NCBI RefSeq assembly: GCF_021654135.1
Contig: NZ_JAKGSD010000004.1
Coordinates: 170,016-234,015 of the forward strand
Reading direction: 5' to 3'
From: Amycolatopsis tucumanensis
GTDB taxonomy: Bacteria; Actinomycetota; Actinomycetes; Mycobacteriales; Pseudonocardiaceae
DNA length: 64,000 nucleotides
Positions 8,499 to 15,699 of this stretch are shown one piece after another (positions within the stretch are counted from its first letter, which is position 1; every line of letters begins with the position of its first letter). The position numbers were made by a program, and so were the translations under genes. A model generated the notes under the pieces. It was not told where the DNA came from, did not search any database, and worked only from the letters and a program-made list of their open reading frames with translations.

Positions 8499-9659
8499 AT
8501 GGACTCGCGGCAAATGGCAATCTGCGGAATCGGAGCGGTCACCGGCTACGGCTGGGGCCGCGAGCAGCTGTGGGACGGCCTGACGTCCGGCAAGCCCGCG
8601 GCCGGGCTGGAAGCCGGGTACGGCGCCCACCCGGACGAACCCGGCTGGGTGGCGAAGGTGACCGACGGCGGTAACCCGATGGACGGACCGAGCCGGTTCG
8701 CGCGGGCGATGCGGGCTGCGGCCAGGGAGGCGATCGCCGACGCGGGGGAGCGCGGCTGGCAGCCCGGGAAGCGCGTCGGACTCCTGCACGCGGTGGTGCT
8801 CGGCGAGGTGGACCTCTGGCGGGAGTTCTACCTCGACCGGGGCCGTGACCTGCGGCCCCGTGAGTACCTCGGGCTGATGCCGTCCACGCCGATGTCCACC
8901 TTCATGCAGGAGTACGGGTTCCACGGCCCGGCGATGAACGTCTCGGCGATGTGCGCCTCCGGCAACGCCGGGCTGCTCACCGCCAAGGCCTGGCTGGACG
9001 CCGGCATCGTGGACGACGTGGTGTTCGTCGCCACCGACATCTCCGCGACGCCGGAGAACGTCCTGCACTTCGTGCGGCTCGGGGTGGCCGTGACCGACAC
9101 CGAGCCGCTCGAGGCGTGCCGTCCGTTCCAGGAGGGCAGCCGCGGGTTCCTGATGGGCGAGGCGTCCGTCGCGTTCGTGCTGTCGCGGAACGCGAGCCGG
9201 CCGTACGCGGTCGCCCTCGGCGGCGCGATGACGCACGACGGGTACCACGTGACCTCGGTCGACCCGGACCTCGGCCAGGTCCGCGGCTGCTTCCGGGACG
9301 CGCTGGCCAACGCCGGGGTGCCCGCCGCGGCGGTGCGCTACCTCAACGCGCACGGGCCGGGGACCAAGCAGTGCGACACCGCCGAGGCGACCATCCTCGA
9401 AGAGGAGTTCGGGTCGTCGACCGGGGTGTACTCGGTCAAGCCGCTCGTCGGGCACTGCCAGGGCGCGGCTTCGGCGGTGGAGGTGTCGGTCGCCGCGCTC
9501 GGGTACGACCGCGGCTACGTCCCGGCGCCGCCCGCGGTGGCCAAGGGGCACCCGCAGCTGCTCACCGGCCGGGTGCCGATCGGTGACGGCCTGACCGTGA
9601 AGTCGTCGCTCGGCATGGGCGGCCACAACTCGGTCGTCGTGCTCGGCCCGCCGGCCTGA
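8499..9659 (+). CDS. Stand-alone beta-ketoacyl synthase (KAS/FabF-like)
   Basis: A 386-residue thiolase-fold condensing enzyme. The C-H-H active site is complete: Cys152 in SAMCASGNAG, His285 in LNAHGPGTKQCDTAE and His319 in VKPLVGHCQGAA. The Cys motif differs from the usual DTACSS of FabF and polyketide ketosynthases, so this is a divergent branch and the acyl substrate cannot be deduced. The ATG at 8499 has a strong AGGAGGGG eight bases upstream, which decides the start. No acyl carrier, acyltransferase or reductase gene is adjacent, arguing against a classic PKS or fatty acid cluster. A hairpin follows the stop. Confidence 0.8.
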   Translation: MDSRQMAICGIGAVTGYGWGREQLWDGLTSGKPAAGLEAGYGAHPDEPGWVAKVTDGGNPMDGPSRFARAMRAAAREAIADAGERGWQPGKRVGLLHAVVLGEVDLWREFYLDRGRDLRPREYLGLMPSTPMSTFMQEYGFHGPAMNVSAMCASGNAGLLTAKAWLDAGIVDDVVFVATDISATPENVLHFVRLGVAVTDTEPLEACRPFQEGSRGFLMGEASVAFVLSRNASRPYAVALGGAMTHDGYHVTSVDPDLGQVRGCFRDALANAGVPAAAVRYLNAHGPGTKQCDTAEATILEEEFGSSTGVYSVKPLVGHCQGAASAVEVSVAALGYDRGYVPAPPAVAKGHPQLLTGRVPIGDGLTVKSSLGMGGHNSVVVLGPPA

Positions 9660-9668
9660 TCGCGGCCT

Positions 9669-9705
9669 CCGCCCCGCGGCTCGCAAGGGGGTTGCCGCGG
9701 GGCGG
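9669..9705 (+). terminator. Hairpin after the ketosynthase gene
   Basis: A perfect 12-bp inverted repeat, CCGCCCCGCGGC (9669-9680) and GCCGCGGGGCGG (9694-9705), with a 13-nt loop starts ten bases past the stop codon. There is no U-tract, as is common for actinobacterial terminators. Confidence 0.55.
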
Positions 9706-9749
9706 AAGGCGGGCTTGTGCGCGGTGGTGCGCTGTCCGAAGATCGGGGC

Positions 9750-10874
9750 ATGACTGTGCGCACGACACCGCCGTTCCGCGCCGATCACGTGGGCAGCCTG
9801 CTGCGGCCCGCCGAACTCCACCGGGCCCGCGAGGACTTCGCCAAGGGCGCCATCGGCGCCGGCGACCTGAAGGCCGTGGAGGACAGCGCCATCCGCGACG
9901 TCGTCGCGATGCAGCGCGAGGTCGGGCTGCGCTCGGCCACCGACGGCGAATTCCGCCGCGCCTCCTGGCACATGGACTTCATCTACGCCCTCGACGGGAT
10001 CTCCCGCAGCGACGAGAAGCTGCACGTCAAGTTCCACAACGCGGCCGGGGACATCGAGTTCAGCCCGGCCGGGCTGAAGGTGGACGGCAAGGTCGGGCTG
10101 TCCGGCACGATCTTCGGTGACCACTTCGCGTTCCTCAAGTCCATTGTGGACGACACCCAGACGCCGAAGCAGACCATCCCGTCGCCCAGCATGATCTACT
10201 ACCGGGGCGGTCGCCGCGCCGTCTCCGAGCAGGTCTACCCCGACCTGGAGGAGTTCTACCGCGATCTGGCCGACGCGTACGCCAAGGAGGTCGCCGGGAT
10301 GGCCGAGCTGGGCTGCACCTACCTGCAGCTCGACGACACCAGCCTCGCCTACCTCAACGACCCGGCGCAGCGGCAGCTCGTCGCGGAGATGGGCGGCGAC
10401 CCGGACAAGCAGCACGTGCGCAACATCAAGACGATGAACGCCGCGCTGTCCGGCCGCCCGGAGGGGCTGACCGTCACCACCCACCTGTGCCGCGGCAACT
10501 TCCGCTCCTCGTGGGTGGCCTCCGGCGGGTACGACTTCGTCGCCGACGCGCTGTTCAACGAGCTGGAGGTGGACGGCTACTTCCTGGAGTTCGACGACGA
10601 GCGCTCCGGCGGGTTCGAGCCGCTGCGGTTCGTGCCGAAGGGCAAGTACGTTGTGCTCGGCCTGGTCACCACCAAGCGCGGCGAGCTGGAGTCGGTCGAC
10701 TCGCTGCGGCGGCGCATCGACGAGGCGGCGCGCTACGTCGACCTGGACCAGCTGTGCCTGTCCGGGCAGTGCGGGTTCTCCTCGACGGAGGAGGGCAACG
10801 ACCTCACCCAGGACGAGCAGAAGGCGAAGCTGGAGCGGATCGTCGAAACCGCCGAGCTCGTGTGGGGCCGTTAA
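9750..10874 (+). CDS. MetE C-terminal-domain-like methyltransferase
   Basis: A 374-residue protein of the cobalamin-independent methionine synthase C-terminal barrel family, often annotated 5-methyltetrahydropteroyltriglutamate-homocysteine methyltransferase. The barrel starts FRADHVGSLLRP. The zinc-thiolate ligands are recognisable as His/Cys in TTHLCRGN, Glu in FLEFDDE and the late Cys in LSGQCGFSS. It lacks the N-terminal half of true MetE, so it may act on a different methyl donor or a thiol substrate. The ATG at 9750 fits the alignment. The IclR regulator begins 9 bases after its stop, suggesting an operon and local control. Confidence 0.8.
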   Translation: MTVRTTPPFRADHVGSLLRPAELHRAREDFAKGAIGAGDLKAVEDSAIRDVVAMQREVGLRSATDGEFRRASWHMDFIYALDGISRSDEKLHVKFHNAAGDIEFSPAGLKVDGKVGLSGTIFGDHFAFLKSIVDDTQTPKQTIPSPSMIYYRGGRRAVSEQVYPDLEEFYRDLADAYAKEVAGMAELGCTYLQLDDTSLAYLNDPAQRQLVAEMGGDPDKQHVRNIKTMNAALSGRPEGLTVTTHLCRGNFRSSWVASGGYDFVADALFNELEVDGYFLEFDDERSGGFEPLRFVPKGKYVVLGLVTTKRGELESVDSLRRRIDEAARYVDLDQLCLSGQCGFSSTEEGNDLTQDEQKAKLERIVETAELVWGR

Positions 10875-10883
10875 CCTGGGCTG

Positions 10884-11660
10884 ATGCGGCACACATCGGC
10901 GCAGGCGCCCTCGGTCGTCGACCGCGTGCTGGACGTGCTGGCCGCGTTCACCCCCGAACGTCCGGCGATGACGCTGTCCGAGCTGAGCCGCCGGACCGGG
11001 CTGCCGTTGTCGACCACCCACCGGCTGGTCGGTGAGCTGGCGCGGCGCGGGGCGCTGGAGCGGCAGGACGACGGGCAGTACCGGGTCGGGCTGTGGCTGT
11101 GGGAGGTCGCGTCGCTGTCCCCGCGCGGGCCGGTGCTGCGTGACGCGGCGATGCCGTTCCTGGAGGACCTGTACGAGGCCACGCACGAGAACGTGCAGCT
11201 CGCGGTGCTCGACGTGCCGGACGTCGTGTACGTGGAGCGGATCTCCGGGCGTAACGCGGTGAGCATCGTGTCCCGCCCCGGCGGGCGGCTGGCGGCGCAC
11301 GCGACCGGCGTCGGGCTGGTGCTGCTCGCGCACGCGCCGTCCGACGTGCAGGAACAGGTGCTGGCCGCGCCGCTGCGCCGGTACACGCCCAAGACGATCA
11401 CCGGGGCCGACGAGCTGCGCCGGGTACTGGCCGACGTGCGGCGCGACGGGTACGTGATCAGCGACCGGCAGGTGGAGATGGTGTCCCTGTCCGTGGCGGC
11501 GCCGGTGTACGGGGCGGACGACGCGGTGGTGGCGGCGATCTCGATCGTCATCCCGGCCGCCGGGCCGGATCCGAGATCGATGGTGCCGGCCGTGCGGGCG
11601 GCGGCGCGGGGGATTTCGCGGACCTTGGGGGCACCGCGCGCCTTGCGGCAGCCCAGCTGA
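10884..11660 (+). CDS. IclR-family transcriptional regulator
   Basis: A 258-residue IclR regulator. The N-terminal winged helix covers residues about 10-75 (MTLSELSRRTGLPLSTTHRLVGEL). The C-terminal effector domain covers about 85-250, with the typical RISGRNAVSIVSRPGGRLAAHATGVG ligand-pocket region and a DRQVEMVSLSVAAPVY block. It is 9 bases downstream of the MetE-like gene and probably controls it and itself. No clear operator was found in the short gap, so any site must lie upstream of 9750. The 3' end sequence CCCAGCTGAG recurs in the following spacer. Confidence 0.87.
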   Translation: MRHTSAQAPSVVDRVLDVLAAFTPERPAMTLSELSRRTGLPLSTTHRLVGELARRGALERQDDGQYRVGLWLWEVASLSPRGPVLRDAAMPFLEDLYEATHENVQLAVLDVPDVVYVERISGRNAVSIVSRPGGRLAAHATGVGLVLLAHAPSDVQEQVLAAPLRRYTPKTITGADELRRVLADVRRDGYVISDRQVEMVSLSVAAPVYGADDAVVAAISIVIPAAGPDPRSMVPAVRAAARGISRTLGAPRALRQPS

Positions 11661-11793
11661 GGGGGGTTGGGTTTTGCGGGCTGGTGTGATGCCGGCGCCA
11701 GCGAGCGGTGGACGCTGCGACGCCCCCAGTTGAGCCGAGGGGATCTCGGGGGCTGGGCGCGTCCGGGGCACCTCGGCCCAGCTGAGCCAGGCC
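11661..11793. repeat. Convergent spacer with repeated CCCAGCTGAG-like ends
   Basis: The spacer between the convergent iclR and rrf2 genes contains no gene. The CAGCCCAGCTGAG that ends iclR recurs in degraded form as CCCCCAGTTGAGCCGAGG near 11723 and as CGGCCCAGCTGAGCC near 11773. The stop of the rrf2 gene itself lies in a CAGCTGA. This looks like small duplications of gene ends rather than a mobile element. Confidence 0.4.
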
Positions 11794-12291
11794 TCAGCTG
11801 ATCCGCCGCGCCGGGGTGATGCCGGTCAGCAGGCGGCGCGTGCGTTCGGGCGCCCACTCCGGCAGCCCGGCCACGATGTCGCCGAGGGACTGCGCCGCCA
11901 GGCTGGCCCGCCAGGCCTCGTGGGCCTCCGCCATCTTCGCGGCCAGCACGCACGTGTCCCGGCAGTCCTCGGGCGGCAGCGCGCCCCTGCCCCGCTGCCG
12001 GATCTCCCGGCACTCGTACGGCGCGGACGCCCCATCGACCGCCTCGACGATCTCCAGCAGTGTGATCTCCGACGCGGGCCTGGCCAACCGGAAGCCGCCG
12101 CGGGGGCCGGTCGTCGCCGTCAGCACACCGGCCCGGACCAGCGCCTTCAGCTGCTTGGCGAGGTAGGGCGCCGGCAGGTCGAAGTACTCCGCGAGCTGCG
12201 CCGTCGACGCGGTGGACCCCGGCTCGAGCTGCGCCAGCGAGGTGGCGCAGTGCAGAACCCACTCGGTGCTCGATGGCAGCTTCACAACCAC
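11794..12291 (-). CDS. Rrf2-family transcriptional regulator
   Basis: A 165-residue Rrf2 regulator with an N-terminal winged helix (STAQLAEYFDLPAPYLAKQLKALVRAG) and the RGGFRLARP wing. Three cysteines, C94, C110 and C114, sit where Fe-S or redox-sensing Rrf2 proteins bind their cluster, although the C-x15-C-x3-C spacing differs from IscR. It is divergent from an NmrA-like oxidoreductase gene 50 bases away, with an inverted repeat between them, so it probably represses that gene and itself in response to a redox or electrophile signal. That signal is inferred. Confidence 0.85.
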   Translation of the reverse strand: MVVKLPSSTEWVLHCATSLAQLEPGSTASTAQLAEYFDLPAPYLAKQLKALVRAGVLTATTGPRGGFRLARPASEITLLEIVEAVDGASAPYECREIRQRGRGALPPEDCRDTCVLAAKMAEAHEAWRASLAAQSLGDIVAGLPEWAPERTRRLLTGITPARRIS

Positions 12292-12305
12292 AGTGTATCT
12301 CCGAT

Positions 12306-12330
12306 ATTATGGACCCGAGAAATCCACAAT
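12306..12330. promoter_or_regulatory. Probable Rrf2 operator
   Basis: ATTATGGA (12306-12313) and TCCACAAT (12323-12330) form an inverted repeat matching at 7 of 8 positions with a 9-bp spacer, in the 50-bp gap between the divergent rrf2 and NmrA-like genes. It abuts the AGGAGG ribosome-binding site of the latter. Confidence 0.55.
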
Positions 12331-12341
12331 AGGAGGAAGCA

Positions 12342-13085
12342 ATGCGAATCGCAGTCGCCGGAGCCACCGGCAACATCGGCAGCCGCACCGTGGCCGCGCT
12401 CGAGCGGGACGGGCACGAGGTCGTGCGGATCAGCCGCTCGCTCGGGGTCGACCTCGCCACCGGCGCGGGCCTGGACGACGCCCTGACCGGCGTCGACGCG
12501 GTCGTCGACGCCCTCAGCGCGCCACCGATGAGCAGAGACGAAACGGTGGCCTACTTCGGGAACGCCACGCGCAACCTGCTCGCCGCCGAGGAACGCGCCG
12601 GCGTGCGGCACCACGTCCTGCTGTCGATCCTCGGCGTCGACCGCGTCGAGGGCAACGCGCACTACGCGGGCAAGCGCGAGCAAGAGGGCCTGGTCGCCGC
12701 CGGTGCGGTGCCGTGGTCGATCGTCCGCGCCGCCCAGTTCCACGACTTCGCCGAGATGGCCGCGGGCTGGGGCGAGCAGGACGGGGTCGTGACGATCGCG
12801 CCGCTGCTGGTGCAGCCGATCGCCCCCGGGGACGTGGCCGCCGTGCTCGCCGAGGTCGCCACCGGCGAACCGCTCCGCGACCGCCTCGACCTCGCCGGCC
12901 CGGAGCCGCAGGACCTCGTCGACATGGCGCGCCGCACGTACGCGGCGCGCGGCCGGTCGGCGAAGTTCGTGCCGACCTGGTCCGGCCTGTTCGGGCCGGA
13001 GATGGCCGGTGAGGTGATGCTGCCCGGCGAGGGCGCCCGGCTCGCGCCGACGACGTTCGACGACTGGCTCGCCGAGCAGCACTGA
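12342..13085 (+). CDS. NmrA-like NAD(P)-binding oxidoreductase
   Basis: A 247-residue atypical short-chain dehydrogenase of the NmrA/NAD(P)H-binding group. The nucleotide loop GATGNIG is at residues 7-13, and a SILGVDRV segment and a YAGKREQE helix (Tyr-x3-Lys) occupy the expected active-site region. The ATG at 12342 is preceded by AGGAGGAAG. It is divergent from the Rrf2 regulator with a shared operator. Members of this group reduce or sense quinones and electrophiles, so a stress-inducible detoxification role is reasonable, but the substrate is unknown. Confidence 0.8.
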   Translation: MRIAVAGATGNIGSRTVAALERDGHEVVRISRSLGVDLATGAGLDDALTGVDAVVDALSAPPMSRDETVAYFGNATRNLLAAEERAGVRHHVLLSILGVDRVEGNAHYAGKREQEGLVAAGAVPWSIVRAAQFHDFAEMAAGWGEQDGVVTIAPLLVQPIAPGDVAAVLAEVATGEPLRDRLDLAGPEPQDLVDMARRTYAARGRSAKFVPTWSGLFGPEMAGEVMLPGEGARLAPTTFDDWLAEQH

Positions 13086-13171
13086 GCTCCCACTGAGTGG
13101 AAGCCCTGCTGGCCCACGGCCCGGGCCGACCCGCATGCTGGGTGCCGGAACAGCGGAGTTTGGAGGACGCA

Positions 13172-14353
13172 GTGACGCGCACACAGGTCGGGATCATCGG
13201 CGCCGGGCCGGCCGGTCTGCTCTTGTCGTACCTGCTGCACGCCGAGGGTGTCGACGCCGTGGTCCTCGAGACGCGCAGCCGCGCCTACGTGGAGAAGCGG
13301 GTGCGCGCCGGGGTCTGCGAGCACCCGACGGTCGAGCTGCTGCGGGAGATCGGCGTCGGCACGCGGTTGGACGCCGAAGGCCTGCCGCACCACGGGTTTT
13401 CGCTGCGGTTCGACGGGCAGGACCACCGAATCGCGCTCACCGAGCTGACCGGCAAGTCGATCACGGTCTACGGGCAGCAGGAGATCGTCAAGGACCTGAT
13501 CGCCGCGCACGAGGCCAAGGGCTACCCGATCCGGTTCGAGGTCAGCGACGTCGAACTGCACGACGTGGACACCGACAACCCGCGCATCACCTACCGGGAC
13601 TCCGACGGCGCGGCGCAGACACTGGCGTGCGACGTGATCGCCGGGTGCGACGGCTTCCACGGCGTCAGTCGCCCGACGATCCCCGCGGACAAGGTCAAGA
13701 CCTTCGACCGCGAGTACCCGTTCGCGTGGCTGGGGGTGCTCGCGCAGACCCCGCCGTCGCACGAAGAGCTGATCTACACCCACCACGAGCGCGGGTTCGC
13801 CCTGCACAGCATGCGCTCGCCGGAGATCACCCGGCTCTACCTGCAGGTGCCCAGCGACGAGAAGATCGAGAACTGGTCCGACGATCGCATCTGGTCCGAG
13901 CTGGACGTCCGGCTCACCACGAACGCGCACGACTTCGTGTTGCGTGAGGGGCCGATCCTGGACAAGGGCATCACGCCGATGCGCAGCTTCGTCACCGAGC
14001 CCATGCAGTACGGACGGCTCTTCCTCGCCGGCGACGCGGCGCACATCGTGCCGCCGACCGGGGCGAAGGGCATGAACCTGGCCGTCGCCGACGTGCGCGT
14101 GCTGTCCCGCGCGCTGGTGGAGCTGTTGCAGCACAAGCGGAGCGAGCTGGCGGAGTCCTATTCGGACACCTGCCTGCGGCGCGTGTGGCGGGCCGAGCAC
14201 TTCTCCTGGTACATGACCTCGATGCTGCACGTGGACCCCTCGGCGGACGACTTCACCCGGCGGCTCCAGCTGTCGCAACTGCGGTACACGGCGTCCTCCC
14301 GCGCCGCGGCGACCAGCGTGGCGGAGAACTACGTGGGGCTGCCGTTCGCCTAG
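13172..14353 (+). CDS. pobA: 4-hydroxybenzoate 3-monooxygenase
   Basis: A 393-residue class A flavoprotein hydroxylase, almost exactly the length of PobA. It converts 4-hydroxybenzoate to protocatechuate using NAD(P)H and O2, the entry to the beta-ketoadipate pathway. Visible motifs are the FAD dinucleotide site GIIGAGPAG, the RVRAGVCEHPTVELL segment, the CDVIAGCDGFHGVSR DG motif and the GDAAHIVPPTGAKGMNLAVAD GD motif. The GTG at 13172 has GGAGGA five bases upstream and is preferred over an upstream GTG. No protocatechuate genes are nearby, so the locus is an isolated funnel step. Its 3' end is duplicated downstream. Confidence 0.93.
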   Translation: MTRTQVGIIGAGPAGLLLSYLLHAEGVDAVVLETRSRAYVEKRVRAGVCEHPTVELLREIGVGTRLDAEGLPHHGFSLRFDGQDHRIALTELTGKSITVYGQQEIVKDLIAAHEAKGYPIRFEVSDVELHDVDTDNPRITYRDSDGAAQTLACDVIAGCDGFHGVSRPTIPADKVKTFDREYPFAWLGVLAQTPPSHEELIYTHHERGFALHSMRSPEITRLYLQVPSDEKIENWSDDRIWSELDVRLTTNAHDFVLREGPILDKGITPMRSFVTEPMQYGRLFLAGDAAHIVPPTGAKGMNLAVADVRVLSRALVELLQHKRSELAESYSDTCLRRVWRAEHFSWYMTSMLHVDPSADDFTRRLQLSQLRYTASSRAAATSVAENYVGLPFA

Positions 14354-14661
14354 GTGGCGCCACGTGTTTTCCGCGCGTGCGTCGAAATCGCGGTGCTCTC
14401 GGACTGGGCTCGGATGCTCGCCGGGCTGACGATTCAAGAGGCGGCCGGGTACGCCTCCCCTGGTTCAGGACCACCTCAGCTGACACGGCTCTCGGCCTAG
14501 CCGGTCGGGGGCTGTGTCGGGAGCGCTCGCCGAAGCGGCTGGGGTTGCCGTTCGCCTATGTGGCGCCGCGTTTCGGAACCTACAACGAGATCGCGGTGCT
14601 CTCGGACTGGGGCTCGGATGCTCGCTGGGCTGACAAGGCGGCCGGGTACGCCTCCCTGGCG
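14335..14661. repeat. Decayed direct repeat overlapping the pobA 3' end
   Basis: Two diverged copies of a segment of about 120 bp, at about 14335-14465 and 14541-14661. Both start at the last pobA codons (G-L-P-F-A) and share ATCGCGGTGCTCTCGGACTG, GCTCGGATGCTCGC and GGCGGCCGGGTACGCCTCC. In copy 2 the stop is read through and the frame stays open with coding-like third positions to about 14829. Copy 1 has a stop and frameshifts. The rest of the 500-base gap before the Clp-N gene shows no recognisable gene. Confidence 0.55.
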
Positions 14662-14853
14662 GCAGCCGCGCTGCGCGTCATCCGCGCAGCCGGGGTTGCG
14701 ATCCAGTCAGACGCTCGTCAGCGGGTTGCTCGGGGAATCGCGGTGATTGGCACGGCTTGGGCCGGGAAACAGAGGTGCGCTCCCGGCCACGCCAGAGAAA
14801 TTGACGGGAAGCGCCGACGAGGCGGTTGATCTCAGTTCGCCTCAAGCGGAAAC

Positions 14854-14899
14854 GTCAACCCCGGGTTGACGACTTCAACACCGTCAACCTAGGGTTGAC
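14854..14899 (+). promoter_or_regulatory. Twin palindromic operator of the HTH/Clp-N gene
   Basis: GTCAACCCCGGGTTGAC (14854-14870) and GTCAACCTAGGGTTGAC (14883-14899) share 7-bp arms GTCAACC/GGTTGAC with a 3-bp centre. They are 29 bp apart, and the second ends 2 bases before the start codon. TTGAC in each could serve as a -35 element. The AGGG inside the second copy is the only candidate ribosome-binding site. Confidence 0.75.
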
Positions 14900-14901
14900 G
14901 C

Positions 14902-15618
14902 ATGACCAGTTCAGTTCGCCTTGACGACTTGATCGAGGCCATCAAGCGGCAGCACCCGGACTCCGATCCCCTCCAGCAGCTCTCCGACGCGGTGCTCCTC
15001 GGTGAGCACCTCGGCGACGTGGCCGACCACCTGATCGGCCACTTCGTCGACCAGGCACGGCGGAGCGGCGCGTCGTGGACGGAGATCGGCGCCAGCATGG
15101 GCGTTTCCAAGCAGGCGGCGCAGAAGCGGTTCGTGCCGAAGGATTCCCCCGGCGCCGGCATGGAGGCCTTCAGCCGCTTCACCGAGCGCGCCCGCCGGGC
15201 GGTCGTTAACGCCGAGAAGGTGGCGCGCGGCGCCGGCAACGAGCAGATCGAGACCACGCACATCCTGATCGGCGTGATCGGCGAGCGGGACGGCCTCGCC
15301 GCGAAGGCGGTGGAAAACCTCGGCGTCACAACGGAATCGGTCGGCGAACGGGTCAACGCGACCCTCCCGCCGCCGGTGGACGGCGAGCTGCCCGCGCACA
15401 TCCCGTTCAGCCAGGACGGCCGCAAGGTCATCCAGCTCACGGTGCGGGAAGCCCTGCGACTGGGGCACAACTACGTCGGCACCGAGCACATGCTGCTCGC
15501 CCTGCTCGACCAGGCCGAGGGGCCTGCCTACGAGGTGCTCACCGAACTCGGCATCACGAAGGACGCCGTCGAGGGGCAGATCCGCGAGATGCTGCGGGGC
15601 ATGTTCCCGGACGCGTGA
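14902..15618 (+). CDS. HTH and Clp N-terminal-repeat protein, probable autoregulator
   Basis: A 238-residue protein. Residues 1-80 carry a helix-turn-helix-like segment (SWTEIGASMGVSKQAAQKRF). Residues about 88-235 carry two Clp N-terminal repeats (FTERARRAVVNAEKVARGAG and ISQDG-like IPFSQDGRKVIQLT with HNYVGTEHMLLALL). There is no AAA+ ATPase domain, so it cannot be a Clp unfoldase by itself. Clp-N repeats bind adaptors or damaged/phosphorylated proteins, so the fusion could couple that binding to DNA release. Two near-identical palindromes end at its start codon, implying it represses itself. Role inferred; domain calls are good. Confidence 0.8.
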   Translation: MTSSVRLDDLIEAIKRQHPDSDPLQQLSDAVLLGEHLGDVADHLIGHFVDQARRSGASWTEIGASMGVSKQAAQKRFVPKDSPGAGMEAFSRFTERARRAVVNAEKVARGAGNEQIETTHILIGVIGERDGLAAKAVENLGVTTESVGERVNATLPPPVDGELPAHIPFSQDGRKVIQLTVREALRLGHNYVGTEHMLLALLDQAEGPAYEVLTELGITKDAVEGQIREMLRGMFPDA

Positions 15619-15646
15619 CGGGCGCCGCGCGGACGCCCGTCACGCG
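15612..15646. terminator. Bidirectional terminator hairpin between Clp-N gene and gnd
   Basis: Perfect 13-bp arms, CGCGTGACGGGCG (15612-15624) and CGCCCGTCACGCG (15634-15646), with a 9-nt loop. The left arm includes the stop codon of the Clp-N gene. Located between convergent genes. Confidence 0.65.
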
Positions 15647-15699
15647 CCGATCAGGCCGGCTCCCCGTCACCACCCTCGACGGCGGCGCTTCGCGTCCAG

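Noticed and set aside
8499..11660. A polyketide or fatty acid biosynthetic cluster around the ketosynthase
   Set aside because: No acyltransferase, carrier protein, ketoreductase or thioesterase gene is nearby.
14371..14829. A real gene in the open frame after pobA
   Set aside because: No start or ribosome-binding site, and the upstream half is a decayed duplicate; recorded as repeat only.
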